This document shows positions 17,192-26,086 of a stretch of 64,000 bases of DNA, one piece after another. The notes below the pieces were generated by a model. It worked only from the letters and a program-made list of their open reading frames with translations, did not search any database and was not told the origin of the DNA. This stretch comes from Carnobacterium maltaromaticum DSM 20342 (GTDB lineage Bacteria; Bacillota; Bacilli; Lactobacillales; Carnobacteriaceae), in contig NZ_JQMX01000001.1 in NCBI RefSeq assembly GCF_000744945.1, positions 3,023,130 to 3,087,129 on the forward strand. The letters are read 5' to 3'. Made by a program: the position numbers and the translations under genes. Position 1 is the first letter of the stretch; the number at the start of each line of letters is the position of its first letter.

Positions 17192-18139
17192 TTATTTCTC
17201 TCCAATCTGATAAATCCATGTAATAGTTGCACCAGCTTCAATTAAAGCCGCTTCAATTTGTTCTGCAGCACTTTTAGTTGTAGCTAAGGCTACAAGACAA
17301 CCGCCACGTCCACCACCGGTTAATTTTGCTCCAAGAGCACCCGCTTGATTAGCAGCAGCAACAAGTAAATCAATTTCAGGACTGCTGACAGTTAAATCAA
17401 CTAAAATTTGCTGAGCTTGATTCATGTAGCCACCTAGTAAAACCGGATTATTTTCTTCAATAGCATGTTTACTTTGTTTAACTAAGTTGCCTAAAGTGAC
17501 AATTTTGTCACCTATTTCTTGCGGATGACTCTCTAACAAAGCAGCCACATCGGCAACAGCCTTTTTTGTTTGTCCAGTAATGCCTGTATCAGCCACAATT
17601 AAGTAGGCTTTTAAATTCAAAGAAATAGGCGCAAAAGGTTGATTTTTCACATAATAAAGAGGAACCGAACCACTGGTCATTGCAGCGTCTAGCCCACTTG
17701 GATTGCCATGAGCAATTTTTTCAGCTTGATTGGTTAACTCTAACAAAACTGAATCTGCTAGAGGCTGTTTAAAGTAAGAAAATAAAGCTCGAATAGTAGC
17801 CACTGCCACAGCAGCGCTGGATCCCATACCGCGTTCAGCCGGAACCGTACTAGTAATCGACAGTTTAAATCCTTGCTGAGGTTGTTGCAAAACAGCCAAA
17901 GATTCTTTGATTGCTGTTATTAAATTAGTTAATTGCTGTGGTGCTTCTGTCAGTGGACCTTGATAAAAATAACAATCTAGCTCTACGATAGATTGAGCAA
18001 TTTTCTCTACCTTGGCGTTAATTCGTACGGCAGGAAAAGGGAGTGCAATTGCCGGTTCTCCATAAACCACGGCATGTTCGCCCATTAAAATAATTTTACC
18101 AGTGGCAACTCCATAACCAACTGAATCTAACTTTGTCAT
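17192..18139 (-). CDS. mvaK1: Mevalonate kinase
   Basis: A 315-residue GHMP kinase and the first enzyme of the operon; it phosphorylates mevalonate. Motifs are GKIILMGEHAVVYGEPA, ERGMGSSAAVAVA and KLTGGGRGGCLVAL. ATG 18139 is chosen since the family starts at this point; the open frame runs 38 codons further upstream through non-coding-like sequence. Its ribosome binding site (GAAGTG) is weak. The upstream 18140-18397 holds no recognisable gene and presumably contains the operon promoter. Confidence 0.95.
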   Translation of the reverse strand: MTKLDSVGYGVATGKIILMGEHAVVYGEPAIALPFPAVRINAKVEKIAQSIVELDCYFYQGPLTEAPQQLTNLITAIKESLAVLQQPQQGFKLSITSTVPAERGMGSSAAVAVATIRALFSYFKQPLADSVLLELTNQAEKIAHGNPSGLDAAMTSGSVPLYYVKNQPFAPISLNLKAYLIVADTGITGQTKKAVADVAALLESHPQEIGDKIVTLGNLVKQSKHAIEENNPVLLGGYMNQAQQILVDLTVSSPEIDLLVAAANQAGALGAKLTGGGRGGCLVALATTKSAAEQIEAALIEAGATITWIYQIGEK

Positions 18140-18397
18140 TTTTTCACTTCGTTTCTTTGGAATAAGGGTGTGCACCAACAAAAGTAACACATCTATGTGA
18201 GTAGGTAAGTTGTAACAAATTTTGCTAAATAAGTAAAAAATTGGTAAGCACAATGATAATAATTGTTTCCCAAAGAACTATTTTAGCGAATTATGACCAA
18301 ATAGTAAATCTAATTCCTTTAAATTTAACACTTTCTTGAGAATTTGTCATAAGATATTCATTTAAATTATCAAAAAAGCCTTTTTAAGTAGAAGGAT

Positions 18398-18463
18398 ATG
18401 GATGTGTTTGTGCATTTTCTAATCCATTTAAAAGATGAAAAAACTCACATGAAAGCTAGGTAA
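18398..18463 (+). CDS. Possible leader peptide upstream of coaA
   Basis: A 21-codon frame, MDVFVHFLIHLKDEKTHMKAR, starts shortly after GAAGG. Its stop codon lies in the 3' part of the loop of the terminator hairpin at 18441-18477. This is the geometry of a translated leader, but the ribosome binding site spacing is short and no regulatory codon run is obvious. It may be chance. Confidence 0.22.
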   Translation: MDVFVHFLIHLKDEKTHMKAR

Positions 18464-18477
18464 TGTGAGTTTTTTTT
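18438..18477. terminator. Orphan terminator between divergent genes
   Basis: ACTCACAT (18443-18450) pairs with ATGTGAGT (18463-18470), flanked by A6 and T8. It works on paper on both strands. No gene points into it: mvaK1 and coaA are divergent. It implies a short untranslated transcript or an attenuator. Confidence 0.7.
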
Positions 18478-18485
18478 GGTACAAT
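18477..18485 (+). promoter_or_regulatory. Extended -10 element for coaA
   Basis: TGGTACAAT (TG, one base, TACAAT) lies immediately after the T run of the preceding terminator and 38 bases before the coaA ATG. Confidence 0.45.
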
Positions 18486-18522
18486 AGTTAGGAAGTTGAA
18501 ATCCTAGGAGGATCTGCCATTT

Positions 18523-19446
18523 ATGAAAGAATCGGCTACCTATCATATTATTGAGCGGGAAGAATGGATGGAGTTTTACCAAAATAGCGTGGCTCCTTTA
18601 ACAAAGGAAGAATTGGAGCAGCTTAAAGGGTTAAACGACCAGATTTCTTTGCGAGATGTGGAAGATGTCTATATTCCAATTGCTCATTTATTTGATATAT
18701 ACTTAACACAATATGAAGCTTTACAAGAAAAAAAATTGCGCTTTTTAAAAAAAGAAGTCCAAAAGAAACCCTTTATCATCGGGATTGCTGGAAGTGTAGC
18801 AGTTGGGAAAAGTACAACGGCTCGTTTGCTGCAAATGATGCTGTCTCGTGTTTATAAAGACAAGCAAGTGGAGCTGATTACGACAGATGGTTTCCTCTAT
18901 CCTAATGCAATCTTAGAAGAACGTGGGATTATGGATAAAAAAGGTTTTCCAGAAAGTTACGATATGGCCCGTTTGATTACGTTCCTTGGTGATGTTAAAA
19001 ATGGTGCTTCCGCAGTTAAAGCGCCAGTGTATTCCCATGAAGTTTATGACATTGTGGAAGGTGAATACGAAGTTTTAGATCAGCCTGATATTTTAATTGT
19101 CGAAGGAATCAACGTCTTACAACTGCCACAAAACGAACAAATTTATGTCAGCGACTTTTTTGATTTTTCGATTTTCGTTGATGCTGATCCAGAGCTGATT
19201 GAGCAATGGTATTTAGATCGTTTTGGTGTCTTATTAAAGACCGCCTTTAAAGATCCGACGAACTACTATTATTCATTTGCGATTGGAGATCGTGAAGAAG
19301 CCTTTTCGATGGCTAAAAACGTCTGGCGTACAGTCAATCTCACGAACTTAGAAGAATTTATCTTACCAACTCGCAATCGAGCAGATTTAATCATTCATAA
19401 AACCGATAATCATCGAATTGACCGGTTATTTTTAAGAAAATATTAG
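18523..19446 (+). CDS. coaA: Pantothenate kinase, type I
   Basis: A 307-residue cytoplasmic kinase that phosphorylates pantothenate, the first step of CoA synthesis. The P-loop GIAGSVAVGKST covers residues 87-98. TTDGFLYPN, YDMARL and LQLPQNEQ-type segments match bacterial CoaA, and the length is standard. AGGAGG lies 9 bases before the ATG. It is monocistronic and followed by the guaA promoter. Confidence 0.96.
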   Translation: MKESATYHIIEREEWMEFYQNSVAPLTKEELEQLKGLNDQISLRDVEDVYIPIAHLFDIYLTQYEALQEKKLRFLKKEVQKKPFIIGIAGSVAVGKSTTARLLQMMLSRVYKDKQVELITTDGFLYPNAILEERGIMDKKGFPESYDMARLITFLGDVKNGASAVKAPVYSHEVYDIVEGEYEVLDQPDILIVEGINVLQLPQNEQIYVSDFFDFSIFVDADPELIEQWYLDRFGVLLKTAFKDPTNYYYSFAIGDREEAFSMAKNVWRTVNLTNLEEFILPTRNRADLIIHKTDNHRIDRLFLRKY

Positions 19447-19474
19447 AAAATGCTTGTAAAATGAGGGTCAGATA

Positions 19475-19503
19475 TTGACCAATGGCAAAAGAATCGCTAC
19501 AAT
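19475..19503 (+). promoter_or_regulatory. Sigma-A promoter of guaA
   Basis: TTGACC and TACAAT are separated by exactly 17 bases, 58 bases before the guaA start. No purine riboswitch fold was recognised in the leader, only a small GGTCA/TGACC hairpin overlapping the -35. Confidence 0.75.
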
Positions 19504-19560
19504 ATACCAATAAGTAGGCACGAAAAGACGTGTCTAAATAAATAAGATGGGGTGAGCTGA

Positions 19561-21117
19561 GTGGCAAATGCTACTGATATGACAACGATTGAAAAAATTA
19601 TTGTGCTTGATTTTGGAAGTCAATACAACCAGTTAATTACAAGACGCATCCGTGAATTCGGAATTTATTCTGAGCTATTATCTCACAAGATTACAGCTGA
19701 AGAAATTAAAGGCATGAACGTGAAAGGAATTATTTTTTCTGGTGGACCAAACAGTGTCTACGACGAAGGAGCATTCCGCGTTGATCCCGCAATTTTCGAA
19801 TTAGGCGTTCCAATTCTAGGAATCTGTTACGGCATGCAATTAATGACTGACGTATTAGGTGGGAAAGTTGAACCTGCCAATAACCGCGAGTACGGTAAAG
19901 CCGAAATCGTTATCGAAGATGCTTCCGCACCATTATTTGCTGGCTTAGAAAAAGAAGAAACGGTTTGGATGAGTCATGGTGACTTAGTTACTGAAGTTCC
20001 AGCAGGATTTACGATTTCAGCAACGAGTGCACATTGTCCAATCGCTTCTATGTATAATAACGAATTAAATTTCCACGCTGTTCAGTTCCATCCAGAAGTA
20101 CGTCATTCTGTTCATGGCAATGAAATCTTGAAAAACTTTGCATTCAACGTTTGTGGCGCTGCAGGTAACTGGTCAATCGCGAACTTTATTGACTTAGAAA
20201 TTGCAAAAATCCGCAACACAGTTGGCGATAAAAAAGTTTTATTAGCTTTATCAGGTGGAGTGGATTCAAGTGTTGTCGGCGTGCTTTTACAAAAAGCTAT
20301 TGGCGATCAATTAACATGTATCTTTGTTGATCATGGTTTGCTACGTAAAAACGAAGGCGATCAAGTAATGGAAAGCCTATCAGGCAAATTTGGTCTAAAC
20401 ATTATTCGTGTTGATGCGAAGAAACGTTTCATGGACAAATTAGCTGGTGTTAGCGATCCAGAACAAAAACGTAAAATCATTGGAAACGAATTTGTATATG
20501 TTTTCGATGACGAAGCAACTAAATTAAAAGGTATTGATTTCTTAGCTCAAGGAACTCTATATACAGACGTGATTGAAAGTGGAACAGATACTGCTCAAAC
20601 AATCAAATCACATCATAATGTAGGTGGCCTTCCTGAGGACATGCAATTTAAATTAATCGAACCTTTAAATACATTATTTAAAGATGAAGTTCGTGCTTTA
20701 GGGACAGAATTAGGCATGCCAGACGCACTTGTATGGCGCCAACCATTCCCAGGACCAGGTTTAGGTATTCGTGTCCTTGGTGAATTAACCGAAGAAAAAC
20801 TTGAAATTGTTCGTGAAAGTGACGCTATTTTACGTGAAGAGATTGCAAGTGCAGGTCTTGATCGTGACGTATGGCAATACTTTACCGTTTTACCAGGCAT
20901 CCGCAGTGTTGGAGTAATGGGTGACGGCAGAACCTATGATTATACAGTTGGTATCCGTGCTGTAACCTCAATTGATGGTATGACTTCAGATTTTGCCCGC
21001 ATTCCATGGGATGTTCTGCAAAAGATTTCAGTTCGTATTGTGAATGAAGTCAGTCATGTAAACCGTATTGTTTATGATATTACAAGTAAACCACCAGCTA
21101 CGATTGAGTGGGAATAG
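19561..21117 (+). CDS. guaA: GMP synthase (glutamine-hydrolysing)
   Basis: A 518-residue enzyme that converts XMP, ATP and glutamine to GMP. The class I amidotransferase domain is N-terminal, with catalytic Cys89 in GICYGMQ and FHPEV supplying the His/Glu pair. The ATP pyrophosphatase domain follows with SGGVDSS, and a dimerisation domain closes the protein at KPPATIEWE. The start is GTG with GGGGTGA upstream. A strong terminator directly follows. Confidence 0.97.
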   Translation: MANATDMTTIEKIIVLDFGSQYNQLITRRIREFGIYSELLSHKITAEEIKGMNVKGIIFSGGPNSVYDEGAFRVDPAIFELGVPILGICYGMQLMTDVLGGKVEPANNREYGKAEIVIEDASAPLFAGLEKEETVWMSHGDLVTEVPAGFTISATSAHCPIASMYNNELNFHAVQFHPEVRHSVHGNEILKNFAFNVCGAAGNWSIANFIDLEIAKIRNTVGDKKVLLALSGGVDSSVVGVLLQKAIGDQLTCIFVDHGLLRKNEGDQVMESLSGKFGLNIIRVDAKKRFMDKLAGVSDPEQKRKIIGNEFVYVFDDEATKLKGIDFLAQGTLYTDVIESGTDTAQTIKSHHNVGGLPEDMQFKLIEPLNTLFKDEVRALGTELGMPDALVWRQPFPGPGLGIRVLGELTEEKLEIVRESDAILREEIASAGLDRDVWQYFTVLPGIRSVGVMGDGRTYDYTVGIRAVTSIDGMTSDFARIPWDVLQKISVRIVNEVSHVNRIVYDITSKPPATIEWE

Positions 21118-21125
21118 AAACAAAG

Positions 21126-21168
21126 AGCCTTGGAAATCCTTATTATAGGGATTTACAAGGCTTTTTTT
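21126..21168 (+). terminator. Terminator of guaA
   Basis: AGCCTTG (21126-21132) and CAAGGCT (21156-21162) enclose a second AAATCC/GGATTT stem and are followed by seven T. Confidence 0.88.
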
Positions 21169-21183
21169 GAAGGAGGGGTGAAA

Positions 21184-21957
21184 ATGAAAACTAAGATGTC
21201 TGAAATTCTTTCTTTTATTTCAGAAGAAGCGGTTAGTAGAAAAATGACAAGTGAGGAAATTGCAGTTCACTTTGGCTATGATAAACATCATTTTAGTCGG
21301 AAATTTAAAGAAATAAATGGATTCAGTGTTGTTGAATTCCTCTCTAGTTTAAAAGTTGAAAAGGCGATTATTGGGCTTGATGAAGAAAAGAGAGTAATCG
21401 ACCTACAAGAACGTTCAGGTTTTGAAAGCAGCGGTAGTTTTACGAATACGTTCAAAAAATATACAGGTAGTTCTCCTAGAGCGTACAAAACTGAAATGAA
21501 CGAACTTTTTTATGATATTAAAAGTTTTGAAAATAATGATAAAGACAAGTCGATAGCACATTTTGAAGAAAAGAGTCATTCTTTTTGTACAGTAACTATT
21601 GAAGTACCTGATGGATTTGAAAAGGGAATCATATTTATTGGACTTTTCCGTACACTGATACCGAATCATATGCCTATATCTGGATTAGCCACTAAAAATT
21701 TAATAGGAAATAAACTGAAGAATATTCCAAATGGAGACTATTATTTATTATCTTGTGCTATAGACCGTTCTAATAACATTCTATCTTACTTTAACTTAAA
21801 CAATAGTTTAAGGGGGAAAGAAGATGGAAAGTTGTCTTTTCCAAAATGTTCTGGCAATAGTTACACGATTAAGCTGAGGGAAGCAATACCAGAAGATCCA
21901 CCAATATTAGTGAATGTTGGAAAACTTTTAATCTCTCGTTTAAAGAACACAATCTAG
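21184..21957 (+). CDS. AraC-family transcriptional regulator
   Basis: A 257-residue protein with an N-terminal AraC/XylS double helix-turn-helix (about residues 1-100: HFGYDKHHFSRKFKEINGFSV and FTNTFKKYTGSSPRAYKTE). A C-terminal ligand-type domain with no clear family follows. ATG 21184 is chosen because GGAGGGG lies 6-7 bases upstream. The open frame upstream runs through the guaA terminator. It probably controls the neighbouring VOC gene or itself (inference). Confidence 0.82.
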   Translation: MKTKMSEILSFISEEAVSRKMTSEEIAVHFGYDKHHFSRKFKEINGFSVVEFLSSLKVEKAIIGLDEEKRVIDLQERSGFESSGSFTNTFKKYTGSSPRAYKTEMNELFYDIKSFENNDKDKSIAHFEEKSHSFCTVTIEVPDGFEKGIIFIGLFRTLIPNHMPISGLATKNLIGNKLKNIPNGDYYLLSCAIDRSNNILSYFNLNNSLRGKEDGKLSFPKCSGNSYTIKLREAIPEDPPILVNVGKLLISRLKNTI

Positions 21958-22021
21958 AATAAGATTATTTAAACTTGAAATGATAAAATAATTGTAAGTT
22001 AATGAAATGGAGGAGATGTTT

Positions 22022-22378
22022 ATGAGTTTAAATGTAAAGAGTATCACTGTAGGTCTGCCAGTAAGTAATTTGGAGAAATCTGCTAGTTGGTATGAAAAAA
22101 TTCTTATGAGTGATGAGAAACTTATTCCTGTTGAAGGTGTTATTGAATATCTAATTGGTTCTGTTTGGATTCAACTTTTCGAAGAAAAAATAAATGTTTC
22201 AGAGAACGTTTTACGTTTAGAGGTAGAAGATTTAGAAACAGAATTTGAACGTTTAAAAACACTTGGCGTAATAGTTGACGAGGTGATAGAGGATGTACCA
22301 GGTATCATTCGATACTTTGATTTCTCTGATCCAGATGGCAATAAGTTATCGTTCTATTGGTTATACGCTCAAGAATAG
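22022..22378 (+). CDS. VOC-family (glyoxalase-fold) protein
   Basis: A 118-residue single-domain protein of the vicinal oxygen chelate fold. It begins with ITVGLPVSNLEKSASWYEKIL and ends with the typical FSDPDGNKLSFYW. Members are glyoxalases, dioxygenases or resistance proteins; which one cannot be told here. ATG 22022 follows GGAGGAG by 6 bases. It lies 64 bases after the AraC regulator. Confidence 0.8.
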   Translation: MSLNVKSITVGLPVSNLEKSASWYEKILMSDEKLIPVEGVIEYLIGSVWIQLFEEKINVSENVLRLEVEDLETEFERLKTLGVIVDEVIEDVPGIIRYFDFSDPDGNKLSFYWLYAQE

Positions 22379-22412
22379 ATTGAAACAGTGCTTATATATT
22401 GAATATCACTCT

Positions 22413-22445
22413 AAAACGACGGGTATATGATTCGTCGTTTTTTTA
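22413..22445 (+). terminator. Terminator after the VOC gene
   Basis: AAAACGACG (22413-22421) pairs with CGTCGTTTT (22433-22441), followed by T. Confidence 0.8.
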
Positions 22446-22827
22446 TTTTGGAAATAAGGTTTAAGTGGAGTGAAATCTAATTTTGATAATAGTCTCTCTG
22501 CTGTCTCAAATGGAAGCAAGTATCGCTAATATCTGTAAATGAGTTTATTTTTAAAATTGATAAGCTAGTAACTTTGGGAGTTCGCCTCAAATGTTATTAA
22601 CTCTTTTTTATTTTTATTACACTTATAGAAAGAGTTTTTTTATTGAACTTGATGATACCTGTATAGATGTTTTGGAAATGAAAAAAATCCTAAATTTTAT
22701 CTACTTTGTCCATGAACTCAAAGCATATTACAAGATATCCATTGCTCAGTACTCAATATGTATTTGGCTTTTTTAAAGCAACAATTGCTAAAAGTAAAGG
22801 TATATGTAAATAAAACGAGATTTAGCA
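22446..22827. other. Gene-free stretch
   Basis: AT-rich sequence without a credible gene. Two open frames of about 60 codons exist, but they have low-complexity composition and no ribosome binding site. No relic could be assigned on either strand. Confidence 0.5.
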
Positions 22828-22879
22828 AGTATACGATTACAAACCTGACAACCTGTTGTCAGGTTTGTAATCGTATACT
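22828..22879. repeat. Perfect 24-bp inverted repeat
   Basis: The arms at 22828-22851 and 22856-22879 are perfectly complementary over 24 bp around a CCTG loop. The core reads CCTGACAA-CCTG-TTGTCAGG and the outer ends are AGTATACG/CGTATACT. No T run follows. It lies 56 bases before the DUF3224-like gene and could be an operator or an RNA hairpin in its leader. Confidence 0.85.
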
Positions 22880-22935
22880 GACTTTAAGAGTTACTACAAA
22901 CTCTATAAATTTAAACGAAGGAAGAGGAACTCAAT

Positions 22936-23292
22936 ATGAAACTAGAAAGTAGATTAAACCTTTTAAATTGGACAGAAACAAAACCCGTTCACTCTATTGC
23001 ACAAGCAACAGCTGAATACTCTATTGAAGGAGAGGTTAATGGAATTTTACATTCAAATTATACTATCTTCTATTCAAAATATAACAAGGAAGATATCCAT
23101 AAGTCAACATCGGAATTCAAGGGATACAGCTTTTTCGAAAGTGCGGATAATAAAATAATGGAAAATATTCTCTTTGAAGAACAAGGAGATTTTACTAATG
23201 GGATAACCTCAGGAAAATTAATCAGCGAGATAGCCAACGGAGAATATTTTTTTAATGATGGAAAAATGATGATTACAATGGAATGCTCCTAA
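22936..23292 (+). CDS. DUF3224-like small beta-barrel protein
   Basis: A 118-residue soluble protein resembling the DUF3224 family: an opening with the LLNWTE motif, a middle YSIEGEVNGILHSNYTIFY strand pair, then EEQGDFTNGITSGKL. Its function is unknown. A GAGGA ribosome binding site lies 7 bases before ATG. The large perfect inverted repeat upstream suggests it is specifically regulated. A TetR-type regulator is convergent with it. Confidence 0.6.
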   Translation: MKLESRLNLLNWTETKPVHSIAQATAEYSIEGEVNGILHSNYTIFYSKYNKEDIHKSTSEFKGYSFFESADNKIMENILFEEQGDFTNGITSGKLISEIANGEYFFNDGKMMITMECS

Positions 23293-23431
23293 TATTTTTT
23301 TGGTGAGGAAATGTTAAAAATTATTTCTATATTAAAATCTTCGAATGAGGCAAGATATAAACTAAATTAAGCAATAGCAGTAAATCTAACTTTTGAAATT
23401 TCTCATTAATCTATTTAACTTATCAAAAATG

Positions 23432-23977
23432 TTACGTATTTGATTGAAATAAATCTTTTAAGATTAACTTGTGATACAAAGAATCTAATTCTTTGGGCGT
23501 TAATTTCTTAGTTAATGATTTATTCCAGTTGTCTAAAAAATTGATGTTAGACAGAATATATTTACTAACAAAAGAAGGTTCAAAACTAGTAGATGGCATT
23601 TTTTCGAAGTAATGCTCCATTTCTATTTCAAATAAATTTGATAGGTATTCAGTTAAAAAAAGATTGAAAGGTTCATCATTTACATGGTGGCTGATAAGCT
23701 TTCTTGCTTCAGAAAATTTATAAAAAGCGTCTGCTGTTTGAAAAGGTTGATGTATTCTATCATGAATATTAATTTCAGTAAATTGCCCCCATAAAATTGA
23801 AATTCCAAATTCTAATAGATTGTATTTATCATGAAAAAGTCTATAAAAAGTTGAACGATGAATCCCTGATTGTTCGCATATTGTATTGATAGGAATTTTA
23901 GAAAATAGCCATTCTTCATTTGTAAGAAGTGAATAGAATTGCTCCCATATATATTTCTTTTGATTAACTGCTTTCAT
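23432..23977 (-). CDS. TetR-family transcriptional regulator
   Basis: A regulator of about 182 residues with an N-terminal TetR helix-turn-helix (PINTICEQSGIHRSTFYRLFHDKYNLLEFG) and a helical C-terminal domain. The ATG at 23977 lies 6 bases after GGAGG, while the adjacent ATG at 23980 is only 3 bases away. It is divergent from the dihydrofolate-reductase-fold gene, sharing about 125 bases of control region, so that gene is a likely target. Confidence 0.82.
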   Translation of the reverse strand: MKAVNQKKYIWEQFYSLLTNEEWLFSKIPINTICEQSGIHRSTFYRLFHDKYNLLEFGISILWGQFTEINIHDRIHQPFQTADAFYKFSEARKLISHHVNDEPFNLFLTEYLSNLFEIEMEHYFEKMPSTSFEPSFVSKYILSNINFLDNWNKSLTKKLTPKELDSLYHKLILKDLFQSNT

Positions 23978-24102
23978 CATAATCCTCCAAGAGTCATAAT
24001 TAATAAATGTTTTATTTTGAGACAAAATCGGTTTTTGTCTCTTTTTCTTCTTCGCTTAACAGTATAATATAAAAGTATGCTTAATAAAAGGAGGAGAATA
24101 AA

Positions 24103-24636
24103 ATGACGAGAAAAGTAATACTTTACATTGCTACAAGTATTGATGGATTTATCGCGGATTCTGCAGGGGGAATTGAGTGGTTATCAATAGCTGAAACTTT
24201 GGAATTAGAAAAAGATGAAACCTATAATGAATTTTACAAGAAGATAGATACTGTTATCATGGGAAGAACAACTTATGATCAAGTAGTAAATGAGTTATCT
24301 CCAGACTTTTATCCATACGAGAATAAAGTTAATTACGTGCTAACGAATCGAGAGGGTGACGATCGGGCTAACGTGAATTTCTCAAGTGAGAATATAATTG
24401 ATCTTGTAGAGAGAGTAAAAAATGAAAATGGCAAGGCTATCTGGATTGTTGGCGGAAATAGTGTAATAATGCCGCTAGTGGAAAATAATTTAATTGATGA
24501 ATACCGTATTGCTACAGTTCCAGTTATACTTGGAAAAGGAATTCCATTATTTAATACATTTAATAAATCACTTTTTTTAAAACTGAAAGAGTCACATAGT
24601 ATTAATAGTATTTGTTATCACACATTTACAAAATAA
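24103..24636 (+). CDS. Dihydrofolate reductase-fold protein (RibD C-terminal type)
   Basis: A 177-residue reductase-fold protein opening with KVILYIATSIDGFIAD. It also carries DTVIMGRTTYD and IWIVGGNSVIMPLVENNLIDEY, as in the RibD C-terminal/YwjB-like family. Cytoplasmic, probably NADPH-dependent; the substrate is unknown. A GGAGGAG site precedes the start. It is followed by a long hairpin. Confidence 0.85.
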   Translation: MTRKVILYIATSIDGFIADSAGGIEWLSIAETLELEKDETYNEFYKKIDTVIMGRTTYDQVVNELSPDFYPYENKVNYVLTNREGDDRANVNFSSENIIDLVERVKNENGKAIWIVGGNSVIMPLVENNLIDEYRIATVPVILGKGIPLFNTFNKSLFLKLKESHSINSICYHTFTK

Positions 24637-24641
24637 ATTAT

Positions 24642-24677
24642 GAAAAGTCTTAGTGGGGATTTCCACTAGGACTTTTC
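24642..24677. terminator. Hairpin after the reductase-fold gene
   Basis: GAAAAGTC (24642-24649) and GACTTTTC (24670-24677) enclose TAGTGG/CCACTA. No T run follows, so termination strength is uncertain. Confidence 0.5.
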
Positions 24678-24747
24678 AACAAAGTATATTGCTTGAATTA
24701 TATGTTTACGTAATCAAAAATAAACTTGATTGCTTTCTATATTAAAA

Positions 24748-25380
24748 TTAAGAAACATAATGTTCTTCTTTTTTCATTTTCTTTAAGAAGAAAATATAAA
24801 GAAGATCAAAAATAGTACAAATAGCACCACATATTAAAATATAACTATTGAAACCTTGAATAAGACCCATTAGGACAGTCGGAGCTAATGTTCCAACCCA
24901 TTTTGCAACAGCCATCAATAATGTTTGCCCCTCGGTTGTTTTTCGTTGAAATAACATAGTTAAAAATAAAATTGACATGGCTGCATTTTGTAAAAATGCT
25001 GAGTATTGTGCTGCTGGAATTGCTGGAAAGTTAAAAAAGAAAGCCAATTGAATTGCAAAACAGCTGATAAAGGCTAGCAAGCTAAAAACTACAAAGTATT
25101 TTTTAGCTTTTTCTGGGAAAAACTTTTTCCCATATTTGAAATAAGTGTAGACGATGATTAAGTCAAAACACGCCCATACTAAATTTACAATTCCCTGTAC
25201 CCCACCAGTAGTTGGATGAATCACCAAATCATTTAGTGAATATAAGACCTCCCAAGCAAAGTTTAAACCTAGCGCAAATAGTGGCATTGCATAAGTCTGA
25301 TACTTAAATCCATTACGAATTAGCTCTATATAGACAATTGTCCAAGAAACACCACTTAATAGTGTTAAAAATAATTCCAT
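24748..25380 (-). CDS. Seven-helix membrane protein, Pyr4/PaxB-like (transmembrane terpene cyclase family)
   Basis: A 210-residue integral membrane protein with about seven hydrophobic segments. The motif LNFAWEVLYS (residues 39-48, Glu44) and the later WACFDLIIVYTYFKYG resemble the Pyr4/PaxB family. In fungi that family cyclises prenylated meroterpenoid precursors; in bacteria it is mostly uncharacterised. No prenyltransferase or epoxidase lies nearby, so cyclase activity is doubtful. It is divergent from a TetR gene across a region with four TTACA boxes. The link to terpene cyclases rests on my motif recognition only. Confidence 0.55.
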   Translation of the reverse strand: MELFLTLLSGVSWTIVYIELIRNGFKYQTYAMPLFALGLNFAWEVLYSLNDLVIHPTTGGVQGIVNLVWACFDLIIVYTYFKYGKKFFPEKAKKYFVVFSLLAFISCFAIQLAFFFNFPAIPAAQYSAFLQNAAMSILFLTMLFQRKTTEGQTLLMAVAKWVGTLAPTVLMGLIQGFNSYILICGAICTIFDLLYIFFLKKMKKEEHYVS

Positions 25381-25409
25381 GTTTTCCCTCCAAATGCTTT
25401 ATTTTGAGA

Positions 25410-25485
25410 TGTTACATATGTTACACTTTAATTGTATTCTTAAAAATAAAAGGTTACAAGATACAAAATAGTCTAATTTGTTACA
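25410..25485. promoter_or_regulatory. TGTTACA box cluster between the membrane gene and its TetR gene
   Basis: TGTTACA occurs at 25410-25416, 25419-25425 and 25479-25485, and GGTTACA at 25452-25458. The first two are direct repeats two bases apart. They lie between divergent genes and are likely binding sites for the TetR-type regulator. Confidence 0.5.
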
Positions 25486-25509
25486 TTTAAAAGGGATAGG
25501 AGAAACTTA

Positions 25510-26064
25510 ATGAAAGAAAATAATCAGTCGCTACTTAGTAAAAAATGGATTATAGACAGCTTACTTTATTTATTAAAAACGAAACCCTACTCGGAGATAA
25601 CTATTACGGAAATTACAAAGAAAGCGGGTGTTGCTCGCCTAACTTTTTATAGAAATTTTGAAAGCAAAGATCAAATCCTAATTACCAGATCCAACTACCT
25701 TTTTCAAGAATACCTTGATGAAATAAGACAAAATGGAAAAATAACTAGCATTCAACAAGCGCTATTGCAATGCTTTAATAATTGGCAACGGGATTCGCAA
25801 GTAATGGAGTTACTAATAAAAAATGATCTTATCTATTTAATAGAACAACCTTTTTATACTTTTTTAGAAAAAATTATTGAGGAAATTCCTGATTTAGATA
25901 ATTTAGACAATACTCAAAAAATATTTGTTTTAGGCGGGGTGACCCGTACCATGCTTGATTGGATTTCAACTAAAAGCACTAAATCATCTACTGAGATAAC
26001 TGAGTCTATTTTGACATTAATTGATTTGAGATATTTAGTGAATAGTTCTAAAAATGATGACTAA
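25510..26064 (+). CDS. TetR-family transcriptional regulator
   Basis: A 184-residue protein with an N-terminal TetR helix-turn-helix, ITITEITKKAGVARLTFYRNFESKDQIL, and a helical effector domain. Its divergent position suggests that it represses the seven-helix membrane protein gene and itself. It is followed 22 bases later by a Crp/Fnr-type regulator, possibly in one operon. Confidence 0.83.
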   Translation: MKENNQSLLSKKWIIDSLLYLLKTKPYSEITITEITKKAGVARLTFYRNFESKDQILITRSNYLFQEYLDEIRQNGKITSIQQALLQCFNNWQRDSQVMELLIKNDLIYLIEQPFYTFLEKIIEEIPDLDNLDNTQKIFVLGGVTRTMLDWISTKSTKSSTEITESILTLIDLRYLVNSSKNDD

Positions 26065-26086
26065 CATAACGAATAGGTGGTAGTTT

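Noticed and set aside
19447..19560. Purine riboswitch before guaA
   Set aside because: The conserved junction sequences of the purine aptamer are missing; only a small hairpin and a normal promoter are present.
22591..22952. Two plus-strand open frames of about 61 and 64 codons
   Set aside because: No ribosome binding sites, low-complexity Phe/Tyr/Ile composition, and one runs through the perfect inverted repeat. They look like chance frames in AT-rich DNA.
24748..25380. Terpene biosynthesis gene cluster
   Set aside because: Only the one cyclase-like membrane protein is present; no prenyltransferase, epoxidase or polyketide enzyme lies nearby, and the mevalonate operon is over 6 kb away and housekeeping.
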